A DNA stretch of 64,000 nucleotides from Acinetobacter sp. ANC 4204 (lineage in GTDB: Bacteria; Pseudomonadota; Gammaproteobacteria; Pseudomonadales; Moraxellaceae): contig NZ_NEFZ01000003.1 in assembly GCF_002135205.1 (NCBI RefSeq), positions 124,001 to 188,000 of the forward strand, in the 5' to 3' direction. Under the pieces are notes generated by a model. It made no database searches, was not told the DNA's origin, and saw only the letters and a list, made by a program, of their open reading frames with translations. Both the position numbers and the translations under genes were made by a program. Below, piece by piece: positions 8,793 through 17,100 of the stretch (position 1 is the stretch's first letter; every line of letters begins with the position of its first letter).

Positions 8793-8828
8793 ATCTGTAC
8801 GGCACGACTTTTTTCAGGATGAAAAAAA

Positions 8829-9812
8829 ATGTTTAAAACGAAAATAATGAAACAAACAATGACACTACTCAGCTTGGTTGCAGGTATTGGACTCGGCTCA
8901 ACAACAGCAAACGCAGGTCTACAAACGGTAACGGCAACCGTAAAAAGTACCTATGCACAAACAAAATATCCCCTCCTCTTTACTCACGGGATGTTTGGTT
9001 TTAGTCGTGTGGGCGTTGCAGAATTTGGGCTTGATTATTGGTATCAAATTTTACCCGATTTAGCTCGAAATGGCGCAACGACTTTTGCTGCACAAATTTC
9101 ACCGCTTGAATCGACTGAAGTACGTGGTGAACAACTGCTACAACAAGTTGAAGAAGTGATTGCCATTACTGGAAAAGACAAGGTTAATTTGATTGGGCAT
9201 AGTCATGGTGGGCCTACCATCCGCTATGTTGAGGCAGTCAAACCGCAATATGTAGCATCTCTTACAGGTGTTGGAGCAACTTTCCGTGGTTCGAAAGTAG
9301 CAGATAAACTTCTTGCCAATGAAGGTGGAACACAACTGCTCAGTCTTGCTGCGGATTATATTATTGGCCCATTAATTGCCTATGGTCAAAACAATCCATC
9401 ATTAAAAAGCAACTTAACCGCATCACTGACATCTATTAGTGAACAAGGGTCTAGTACTTTTAATCAAACATACCCAACCACAGCGCTTGCCTCAGACTGT
9501 AATAAGAGTGGTGCAACTTCAAGTAATGGCGTGTATTACTACTCTTGGACTGGTACTTCACAAGTCACCAATATTTTAGATGTCGCAGATAGTGCAATCT
9601 CACTATTAGGACCTTTAGCATATGGTAATTTAGACAATGATGGGCTGGTATCCCGTTGTAATACACACTTTGGTAAAGTCATTCGTGATGATTATGATTG
9701 GAATCATTTAGATGAAGTCAACCAAGTGATGGGTTTACGCGGTCTATTTAGCTCCGACCCTGTCGATGTTTACCGTCAACATGCCAATCGTTTAAAACTT
9801 CAAGGTCTTTAA
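8829..9812 (+). CDS. lipA: Secreted triacylglycerol lipase, family I (lipase 1)
   Basis: 327 residues with a signal peptide ending near TANAG (about residue 29). The alpha/beta hydrolase motifs are clear: oxyanion-side HGMFGF, nucleophile elbow GHSHGG with Ser125, catalytic Asp271 in NDGLVSRC and His293 in WNHLDEVNQ. Cys224 and Cys277 are placed to form the disulfide of Pseudomonas-type lipases. It hydrolyses acylglycerols outside the cell after foldase-dependent folding. AGGA sits 9 nt before ATG 8829. One odd point: the segment after the elbow reads GVGATFRGS where family members, including P. aeruginosa LipA, usually have G-A-P-H-K-G-S. Confidence 0.93.
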   Translation: MFKTKIMKQTMTLLSLVAGIGLGSTTANAGLQTVTATVKSTYAQTKYPLLFTHGMFGFSRVGVAEFGLDYWYQILPDLARNGATTFAAQISPLESTEVRGEQLLQQVEEVIAITGKDKVNLIGHSHGGPTIRYVEAVKPQYVASLTGVGATFRGSKVADKLLANEGGTQLLSLAADYIIGPLIAYGQNNPSLKSNLTASLTSISEQGSSTFNQTYPTTALASDCNKSGATSSNGVYYYSWTGTSQVTNILDVADSAISLLGPLAYGNLDNDGLVSRCNTHFGKVIRDDYDWNHLDEVNQVMGLRGLFSSDPVDVYRQHANRLKLQGL

Positions 9813-9818
9813 TTATAT

Positions 9819-9854
9819 GCTTCTCTTCAAACCCCATGCGTTTTGAAGAGAAGC
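9819..9854 (+). other. Strong hairpin between the two lipase genes
   Basis: A 13-bp perfect stem (GCTTCTCTTCAAA at 9819-9831 with its complement at 9842-9854) closes a 10-nt loop, 6 bp after the lipase 1 stop codon. No T-run follows, so it is more likely an mRNA 3' end protector or partial attenuator than a full intrinsic terminator. Confidence 0.6.
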
Positions 9855-9984
9855 GCTTTATGAATTATCCAGTTACAAATTGTACTTAATTTAATCGGAT
9901 TTCTTCCCGCTGTGACAGCGCACATTTTATACTCATCTTGACAACTTAAATTGTCGCCAAAAAAATAAAAAATGAGGATGATCA

Positions 9985-10956
9985 ATGAAATATGGACTAT
10001 TGATAGCTGGACTGCTATCGACCTACGCACTGACCGCAACACAAACTCATGCGGCTGCTTCGCAAATTAAATCAAGCTATGTTGCCTCTAGCTACGCAAA
10101 GACCAAATATCCTTTAGTCTTTGCACATGGCATGGGAGGTTGGATTCGTGCAGGTACGGATGAGCTGGGTGTGGATTATTGGTATCAAATCTTGCCTGAC
10201 CTAGCCCGTAACGGTGCAAATGTATGGGCAACACGGGTTTCTCCATTTAACACGTCTGAGGTTCGTGGCGAGCAACTACTACAACAAGTTGATGAAGTTT
10301 TAGCCATTACAGGCGCCGCTAAAGTTAATTTGCTTGGTCATAGCCATGGTGGGCATAGCATTGCCTATGTCTCCAATGTTGCTTCCAATAAAATTGCTTC
10401 AGCAACGGCTATTTCCAGCCCTTTAAAAGGCTCTCCTGTTGCAGATCTGATTATTTCTGCACAAGGAACCCCATTGGAACAGCCATTGGTGGCGCTGATT
10501 AATTTTGGATCTAAGGCGATTGTATGGGCACAGCAGCAAGACCCTAACTCTCTACCACATGACGCACTTGGTGCAGGAAAAAGTTTAAGTCAAGCAGGAT
10601 CAAAAGCATTTTCACAAAAATATGCTTTAGGTATGCCAAAAACAAGCTGTGGCGAAGGTACGGCCATGGAGAAAGGAATTTACTTCTATTCTTTCTCGGG
10701 GAACTCAACATTAACCAACATTCTTGATCCAGACTCATTATTAGGTGCAACAGGTTTACTCATGCAAGCACCAAATGATAACGATGGCTTGGTCTCACGC
10801 TGTAGTGCAAAGTATGGCAAAACAGTTCGCGATAACTATAACTGGAACCATTTAGATGTCATTAACCAGTTCTTTGGTTTACGTTCTATTTTTGCTCCAG
10901 ATCCTGTTGATGTCTATCGTCAACATGCTAATCGCTTAAAACTTCAAGGGCTGTAA
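9985..10956 (+). CDS. Secreted triacylglycerol lipase, family I (lipase 2)
   Basis: 323 residues, a paralog of lipase 1. The signal peptide ends near THAAA (about residue 24). It has HGMGGW, the elbow GHSHGG with Ser120, Asp267 in DNDGLVSRC, His289 in WNHLDVINQ and the Cys222/Cys273 pair. The last 17 residues match lipase 1 exactly at protein level, although many codons differ, so the duplication is not recent. GAGGAT precedes ATG 9985. It follows lipase 1 by 172 bp, with a hairpin between, and is likely served by the same upstream foldase. TTGACA at 9938-9943 could start an internal promoter, but I found no matching -10. Confidence 0.92.
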   Translation: MKYGLLIAGLLSTYALTATQTHAAASQIKSSYVASSYAKTKYPLVFAHGMGGWIRAGTDELGVDYWYQILPDLARNGANVWATRVSPFNTSEVRGEQLLQQVDEVLAITGAAKVNLLGHSHGGHSIAYVSNVASNKIASATAISSPLKGSPVADLIISAQGTPLEQPLVALINFGSKAIVWAQQQDPNSLPHDALGAGKSLSQAGSKAFSQKYALGMPKTSCGEGTAMEKGIYFYSFSGNSTLTNILDPDSLLGATGLLMQAPNDNDGLVSRCSAKYGKTVRDNYNWNHLDVINQFFGLRSIFAPDPVDVYRQHANRLKLQGL

Positions 10957-10967
10957 AACTTAAACAT

Positions 10968-10995
10968 AAAAAATGCGCCTAATGGCGCATTTTTT
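10968..10995. terminator. Bidirectional terminator between lipase 2 and rplS
   Basis: A 12-bp perfect stem (10968-10979 with 10984-10995, core ATGCGCC/GGCGCAT) with TAAT loop has A on the left and T on the right, so it can end transcription from both converging genes. Confidence 0.92.
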
Positions 10996-11016
10996 AGCAA
11001 ATAAGCAAAGTTAAAA

Positions 11017-11388
11017 TTAACCTTGTTTACGTGCTGGCAACTTTTCACGAATACGTGCAGCTTTACCAGACAACTCACGTAGGTAGTAAAGTTTAGCACG
11101 GCGAACGTCACCACGACGTTTCACTTCGATTTTAGCAACGATTGGAGAGTGAGTTTGGAATACACGCTCAACACCAACACCGCTTGAAATTTTACGTACT
11201 GTGAACGCAGAGTTCAAACCACGATTTTTCTTCGCAATTACAACACCTTCAAATGCCTGAAGACGCTCACGGTCACCCTCTTTTACTTTAACCTGAACGA
11301 TTACTGTATCGCCTGGTGCAAAAGCTGGGATGTCTTGTTTAAGCTGTGCATTTTCTACAGCTTGTACTAAAGGATGCTTACCGCTCAT
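11017..11388 (-). CDS. rplS: 50S ribosomal protein L19
   Basis: 123 residues. L19 lies at the 30S-50S interface. The sequence matches the family throughout, for example [20 protein letters not shown] and [20 protein letters not shown]. The frame is open further upstream, but ATG 11388 has GGAG before it and gives the usual N-terminus. It is the last gene of the rpsP-rimM-trmD-rplS operon and is separated from trmD by 136 bp holding a long hairpin, which may adjust its level separately from trmD. Confidence 0.97.
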   Translation of the reverse strand: MSGKHPLVQAVENAQLKQDIPAFAPGDTVIVQVKVKEGDRERLQAFEGVVIAKKNRGLNSAFTVRKISSGVGVERVFQTHSPIVAKIEVKRRGDVRRAKLYYLRELSGKAARIREKLPARKQG

Positions 11389-11472
11389 GGGGTATCTCCA
11401 ATATGTGTGGGTCAGAAGAGGTCTGAGATCCACTGGGTATAGAGGCTAAAACGCATAGACCCGATTAGCTTT

Positions 11473-11506
11473 CTCTTTATGCCTGACCACTTCAATGCAT
11501 AAAGAG
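11473..11506 (-). other. Intercistronic hairpin between trmD and rplS
   Basis: CTCTTTATGC (11473-11482) is the exact inverted complement of GCATAAAGAG (11497-11506), with a 14-nt loop. It lies about 18 nt after the trmD stop in transcript terms. No T-run follows, so read-through to rplS is likely; it may be an mRNA processing or stability element. Confidence 0.55.
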
Positions 11507-11524
11507 CCTATTAAAAGGATACTT

Positions 11525-12268
11525 TTATTGAGTATCCAAATCTTTTAGCCATTTCTTTTGCTGCTTGCTCAACTCAACATTCTCCACCAACTCAGGTCGG
11601 CGTGCTTTGGTTCGTTGATAACGCTGCAAAAACCGCCATTTCTCAATATTGGCATGATGTCCCGACTTTAAGACTTCAGGGACATCCAAACCTTCAAAAT
11701 GGTCTGGCTTGGTATATTGTGGGCAATCCAAAAGACCATCCACAAATGAGTCTTGCACATGAGACTGTTCATCAGACATTGCACCCGGAAGTCTCCGAAT
11801 AATACTGTCCAATAAAACCATCGCAGGAAGCTCTCCACCTGACAAAACGTAATCCCCTATGGACCATTCCTGATCTACATATTTTTGGATCAGACGCTCA
11901 TCAACCCCTTCGTAACGACCACACAACACAATCAATCCATCATAGTCGACGAACTGTTGTACCGCATGCTCATTTAAGGTGTTTCCTTGCGGTGACATAT
12001 ACACCACAGGAACATGAACTGCACCTGCTTGCACTGCAAGCTCTTTGGCATGTTGAATCGCTTTTGCCAAAGGCTCAGCCATCATCACCATACCTGGACC
12101 ACCACCAAAGGGACGTTCATCCACTCGTTTGTAGTTGCCCTCAGCATAATCACGAGGATTAATACAAGTCACTTGTACTAAATCACTTTTTGCTGCACGC
12201 CCGCTAATACCGTAGGCTGTAATCGCTTCAAACATTTCAGGAAAAAGCGTAATGACTGCAAAAAACAT
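11525..12268 (-). CDS. trmD: tRNA (guanine(37)-N1)-methyltransferase
   Basis: 247 residues of the SPOUT methyltransferase family. It puts m1G at position 37 of tRNAs that read CNN-type codons, which prevents frameshifting. The deep-knot SAM-binding segments [12 protein letters not shown] and [14 protein letters not shown] are present, as are the N-terminal [12 protein letters not shown] and [12 protein letters not shown] 12268 with GGGGG before it is preferred to an upstream in-frame start. It is the third gene of the rpsP operon, 27 bp after rimM. Confidence 0.96.
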   Translation of the reverse strand: MFFAVITLFPEMFEAITAYGISGRAAKSDLVQVTCINPRDYAEGNYKRVDERPFGGGPGMVMMAEPLAKAIQHAKELAVQAGAVHVPVVYMSPQGNTLNEHAVQQFVDYDGLIVLCGRYEGVDERLIQKYVDQEWSIGDYVLSGGELPAMVLLDSIIRRLPGAMSDEQSHVQDSFVDGLLDCPQYTKPDHFEGLDVPEVLKSGHHANIEKWRFLQRYQRTKARRPELVENVELSKQQKKWLKDLDTQ

Positions 12269-12295
12269 CGCAGACCCCCGTATTTCCAAAAATAG

Positions 12296-12844
12296 TTAGT
12301 AATCCACGCCCCAATTAACATAGATACGACCAGCTTCAAGATCAACGCGTTGTACCACATCTTTATGCCATGGGATCATGCGCTCTTCGCGATCAATGCT
12401 GTCTGGTGTTGCGTGAACCACCATGACATCATTCGCTCCAGTCTCAAACAGCTCATGGATTTTACCGAGATTTACTTCTTGTTCCTCATCATCCAAACCT
12501 AACACTGTTAGGCCTTTCAAATCAGACCAGTAAAACTCATCCACACCCGCTTGAGGTAATTGCGCTTTTGAAATCCATACATTTGCACCAACTAGGTTAT
12601 CTGCTGCAGTGCGATCAATCACACCTTTCAACGCAACAACCAAGCCTTTGCCATGTGGTTTCCAACGTTTTACATCAACTGTTTGCCAACCTTCTTTGGT
12701 CTCAATATACCAAGGAAGATAGTCAAAAATGTTGCTCATAGGTTCTGTATTGGAATAGATCCAGAGCCACCCATTTAATCCATATGCTGAACGCAACTGT
12801 CCAATCTGAATACGATCTTCAGGAACATTCTGTGTTGGTGTCAT
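12296..12844 (-). CDS. rimM: Ribosome maturation factor RimM
   Basis: 182 residues: an N-terminal RimM barrel (IQIGQLRSAYGLNGWLWIYS) and a C-terminal PRC-barrel (WSDLKGLTVL through MIPWHKDVV...GRIYVNWG). It helps the 30S head mature and binds S19. AGGTAG precedes ATG 12844. It lies between rpsP (25 bp) and trmD (27 bp) in the classical operon order. Confidence 0.95.
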   Translation of the reverse strand: MTPTQNVPEDRIQIGQLRSAYGLNGWLWIYSNTEPMSNIFDYLPWYIETKEGWQTVDVKRWKPHGKGLVVALKGVIDRTAADNLVGANVWISKAQLPQAGVDEFYWSDLKGLTVLGLDDEEQEVNLGKIHELFETGANDVMVVHATPDSIDREERMIPWHKDVVQRVDLEAGRIYVNWGVDY

Positions 12845-12869
12845 GGGCTACCTACTACTTAATCAAAAA

Positions 12870-13127
12870 TTATGCAGTAGCTGCAGCTTTCTTAGCTTGA
12901 GCAGCTAAAGAAGCAACACGTTCAGATGGTTGAGCACCTTGAGCAACCCAGTGCGCAAAACGGTCAGCATCTAAACGAAGTTTTTCTGCTTTACCTTGAG
13001 CTGTTGGGTTGAAGAAACCAATACGTTCGATGAAACGACCGTCACGTGCATTACGGCTATCAGTTACAATAACTTGATAGAACGGACGTTTTTTAGCACC
13101 ACCGCGTGCTAGGCGAATAACTACCAT
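12870..13127 (-). CDS. rpsP: 30S ribosomal protein S16
   Basis: 85 residues, close to the usual length. [20 protein letters not shown] and [14 protein letters not shown] are family hallmarks. It is a primary-binding protein of the 30S body. AAGG precedes ATG 13127. It is the first gene of the rpsP-rimM-trmD-rplS operon; its leader carries a short perfect inverted repeat. The promoter must lie between 13128 and 13272, next to the end of the pilin operon. Confidence 0.97.
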   Translation of the reverse strand: MVVIRLARGGAKKRPFYQVIVTDSRNARDGRFIERIGFFNPTAQGKAEKLRLDADRFAHWVAQGAQPSERVASLAAQAKKAAATA

Positions 13128-13159
13128 GATACAACCTTATAGTTTTTACGGATTATCCC

Positions 13160-13178
13160 TGTATCGACCACCGATACA
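13160..13178 (-). promoter_or_regulatory. Inverted repeat in the rpsP leader
   Basis: TGTATCG (13160-13166) and CGATACA (13172-13178) flank 5 bp, 32 bp upstream of the rpsP start codon. In RNA it forms a 7-bp stem. It could be a ribosomal protein autoregulation site or simply a leader hairpin. Confidence 0.4.
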
Positions 13179-13236
13179 TTTCAAACCCCTTTCATAGAGG
13201 GCAGTATTTTACGTTATCTTTAGAGCGAAAGAAAGA

Positions 13237-13263
13237 TCAAAATTTGTTTATCCACAATTTTGA
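13237..13263 (-). terminator. Possible terminator of the minor pilin operon
   Basis: TCAAAATT (13237-13244) pairs with AATTTTGA (13256-13263) around an 11-nt loop, 9 bp past the last pilin gene on the minus strand. The following minus-strand sequence is T-rich. The stem is A/T-rich and weak, so it may end transcription poorly. Confidence 0.4.
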
Positions 13264-13272
13264 ATTTGGATT

Positions 13273-13713
13273 TTATCTACCGTCCCAACTTGACGTTGAG
13301 GATAATGCACAAGCCGTCGCACCTTTCTCCCAGTATTTTTGGGTTTCTTGATTTAAACAAAGAACACCATTATCTGCTTGAATTGATGTTGCAATAGGAG
13401 TTGCGGTCAAAACGTAACCTAAATTATCACCATCTATTGCTAAATCAATCGCATATACTGCATCATCTGTAACTGGGTAAGTAGATGAACCGCCGATACC
13501 CGCTAAAGTTGCACCAGAATAAGTGTGATTGACCAATTGATATGCTTGCAAACGTTGTGCTATACGAATCAACTCTACTTGCAAATCTGCACGATTAGTC
13601 CGAATTTTATACTGTGTATAGGAAGGATAAGCTATCGCAGCTAATATAGCTATAATAGCAACCACAATCATGAGTTCGATTAAAGTAAAACCCTTATACT
13701 TTTGAATTACCAT
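13273..13713 (-). CDS. PilE-like type IV pilin (ComF-like position)
   Basis: 146 residues. A prepilin leader ends at Gly8 before [20 protein letters not shown], with Glu5 of the mature protein. The soluble domain contains TNRADLQVELIRIAQRLQAY, typical of the PilE minor pilin family, and two Cys near the C-terminus (GVLCLNQ and ATACAL) that may form a disulfide. It is cleaved by the prepilin peptidase (not in this window) and joins the pilus or its tip. Its start overlaps the stop of the preceding pilin by 7 bp (13707-13713), so translation is probably coupled. It is the last gene of the fimU-pilVWXY1 operon, where the naturally transformable Acinetobacter ADP1 has comF. Confidence 0.88.
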   Translation of the reverse strand: MVIQKYKGFTLIELMIVVAIIAILAAIAYPSYTQYKIRTNRADLQVELIRIAQRLQAYQLVNHTYSGATLAGIGGSSTYPVTDDAVYAIDLAIDGDNLGYVLTATPIATSIQADNGVLCLNQETQKYWEKGATACALSSTSSWDGR

Positions 13714-14180
13714 TCTTCAGATCCATTGTCTGTTGTGCTACAAGAATCAAATGTAACGACTGCTGATGTTTTGTTCTTACATTTAAGTCCAGTACTTGTC
13801 TGCAAGAAAGTATAATTTTTCGGGTCAGAAGTCTCAGCTTTAATCGCCCATCCTTGTCCTATTGCGGAGTTAGCATTCAATGCAGGATTACTCGTAGAAT
13901 TATCAACTATTGAAATGGTATATGGAAAACTAGAATCCTGAGCCACTGTTGTCGATGATATCGAAAAACCTCTGTAATTAAAATTACGCGCCTTATGACG
14001 ATCTAATAGCACAGCTAATCGCTGAATTTCTTGTTGTGCCTGAGACGCTGTCGCACGGCGCGCATACTCTAGATAGGAAGGAATTGCGATTGCTGCAAAA
14101 ATTGCAACAATCACAACAACAACCATAACCTCAATCAAAGTAAAACCTTGACTACTTTTTATTTTAGAAGAGTATTTCAT
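13707..14180 (-). CDS. PilE-like type IV pilin (ComE-like position)
   Basis: 157 residues. The prepilin leader ends at Gly12, before FTLIEVMVVVVIVAIFAAIA, with Glu5 conserved. The globular part has EIQRLAVLLDRHKARNFNY, then two Cys (GLKCKNK, DSCST) near the end that may form a disulfide. It is a minor pilin expected at the pilus tip or in the fibre, in the inner membrane before assembly. It starts 12 bp after pilY1 ends and overlaps the next pilin by 7 bp. Two consecutive PilE-type genes after pilY1 match the comE-comF arrangement required for transformation in ADP1. That functional link is drawn from position and family. Confidence 0.87.
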   Translation of the reverse strand: MKYSSKIKSSQGFTLIEVMVVVVIVAIFAAIAIPSYLEYARRATASQAQQEIQRLAVLLDRHKARNFNYRGFSISSTTVAQDSSFPYTISIVDNSTSNPALNANSAIGQGWAIKAETSDPKNYTFLQTSTGLKCKNKTSAVVTFDSCSTTDNGSEEW

Positions 14181-14192
14181 TATTTATCCCGT

Positions 14193-17100
14193 CTATTTTC
14201 CGGTCTCATACCAACGAATTGGAACAAGGGATAGCGGAGTTGAATAATCTTTTGATGCACCACCAGCTAAAGAACCTGTAGTTGAGATCAGTGCACGGTT
14301 TGAGCCATTGTTATTATTTGACCCTACCGCTGGTGAAACAATACCAGCACCTAAACCAGAACCATTTAAGAATGTTGATGCAGTAATTTGTGCTGCCGTA
14401 CATACACCATAAGGCATACAGAATTGATACACATAACTTTCGCCTTTCACACCCGCTCCACAATCTCCCGACAAACCATCTTTACTACCATCAAAAGTTG
14501 TCACGTACATGTCTGAATCTAGAACAATTGGCGTACTTAATACTTTTGCATCCTGAATCAGTTGTGAGGTGAAGTAATAGTACCAACCATTTGTTGTACT
14601 ATATGGCGCGACTGCAGTCGTATTTGCATTTGTTGTGAGCTGACCAAGGGTTGAGAGTGTTGCATTTTGAGTATTAAGAGCTGCCCCCTTACAATCAACA
14701 GTAGAGCCAGTATTCTGAGCTGCACAAACCTGATAGGTCGCATTAGTCATACTGTACAAATCTGAACGCGCTACATCTTTGTCATAAATATTATAAATAG
14801 CATCATTTTTATAACTTGTAGATGATGAATTAAAACGAGGTAAACTTCTATTACCACTACCAATAGAGGCTACACCAAAAGTGGTCCCGCTATTACTATA
14901 GGTTGAAAATGCTGGCATTTCATAAAAACGAGGACTATATATGCCATTATGCAAATTCAGTAGACGAACTGGAGTTTTAGAAAATAAATCCTTATCAAAA
15001 GATGACAGGTTATTGTTTAAATCTACTCGCCAAAATTGCCCACCTAAATCACCAAAGTAAAGATGATCAATTAAACCATCAGAGTTTCTATCTATTCCCT
15101 TAATTTGACTAGAGATACTAAATTGCATATTTGACGCTGTACTATAGCCTACACCACTTGTCGTATTTGCATTCGTCGCATTTGCACCGGTCCACCATAG
15201 CAAAGCACCTGTTTCAGCATTAAACATATATACGCCGGCCCCAATATTATTGGTTTGTGTATAACTGCTTCCTTCATAGCCACTAAAACCAGTTCTTTCG
15301 CCTGTTGTACTATCAAATGATCCGTCGCCATTAGTGCCACCAGCATCATAACCACCACCAACAAACATCACTCGCGTTTTTTTACCATTCCATTTAACAA
15401 AGCCAATCGTCGGTTTAGACCAACTTTGCCCCATATAGGATAATTCATTGTATGATGTAGAACTGCCATTATAGTAAACAGCACTTGTGTTTGGGTCGAT
15501 ACGGAATGCTAACTTAGGGGCATTCATATCTTGTAAATTCAAGGCATAATAACTCCGCCCCCCCATACGCAAACCACCATAGGCCATTTGCACACCCGTA
15601 GATGTTCCAATCCCAGAACCAACAGTCATAGTCCCATCAGATTGCACTACATATTCCGAGTATTGTGTCCAAGGTGCATCAACACCATAGTAGAAAGGTT
15701 GATATGTTGAGGTACTAAAACCACTTGTAGTCGTGTATTCAAGAAAAGCCTTTTTCTGCGAAGCAACCATTTCATTTGGTACAAAAGCAAATTTCTCTTT
15801 CCCCGTCGTAGCATCTACTACAGATAAAACCCCTTGAGTCGTACCAAACAAGATATAGTCATCGCGATTCGATGTCGTCACAGTACCATCAGAACTTCCA
15901 ATCGTTCCCGATTGTGTCAACAATACTGGACTTGAATGCATCACTGCACCAACTTGCCTTAATTCGTTTAATTGACCCAATGCTGTAGTTGTAGTCGGTA
16001 AACTTGTTGTATCTGCAGGCGTATTAATAATATAACCAAGTAAAGACAATAAGTAGCCACGACTACTATCAGTTGTATTCGTCACATAACTAGAACTAAT
16101 TTGGTTTAATTGAGTGGCTGTTGCTGCCCCGCTAGTGTCTCGATTCATCAACAGCTTACGATTCGCAACAAATGCTGTCGTCATTCCCATTGGTAAATTT
16201 GCTTTTACACCACCCACTAACTTTAAAGCAGCACTATTCGTTGCGCTACTTGAAACATACTGTGACCAATAATCATAATTATCTACAATTTTACCGCTAG
16301 AGTTGGTAATAGCATCACCGTTCACATCTTTAATATAACCATCTAAAACTTGATATTTTTTAAGGTTACCCGCCCACAGTTGATATGTCGCATCTGGTGT
16401 TGGCTGGAATTGTGATGAATAGGTATAATTTTGTACTACAGTCGGATTTAGTTGGTCATCAGGAATATAAGATGAACCCGTTGTGACAGAAGGAATATCT
16501 GTTGCCAGTGAACTAATAAAACTGTTCACACTCTCAACGACATCTGCAGAGCTTGAACCCGAGTACCAACCGCCTTGTCCATATACGCCCCACTTCGCAG
16601 CATTTTTAACATCGACACTTGCAGAAGATGAATCAATATTGGCTAAGTTTTGTGCCTGTGACAATGCGCTGTTATATGAAGTCAATCCATTAAAATCACT
16701 ACCAAACCCAACCACTGCTGTTTTAATGACTAAATTTTTAGGATTCAGCTGTGAGGTTGACGTCGTCCCATCAATACTTCTGTTAAGCAATAATTGAGAA
16801 AGATCACTAATACAGTTCCAGCCATTTCCTGTGTATCGTGCACCTGTACCATTAAATAAAGTGCCTGAACAAGTCAAATTACTACTATAACTACTCGTCA
16901 GCGCATTCTGCATCAAGGTTTGCACAACGGAATTACTCGCACCATTTGGCTCACCATCCGTTAAAAGATAGATGCCTTGCCCGCTACATTCAGCATTATC
17001 TGTCGTTAAAGGAGATGTATAGGCTGTTTGACTATCATTTTTAGAGGTACTTACCGAATAAGAAAAGCCACTGCCCGATGGTATAGTCGTTATTTGTTTT

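Noticed and set aside
9938-9966. TTGACA as an internal promoter for lipase 2
   Set aside because: The spaced region is A-rich without a TATAAT-like hexamer; kept only as a remark.
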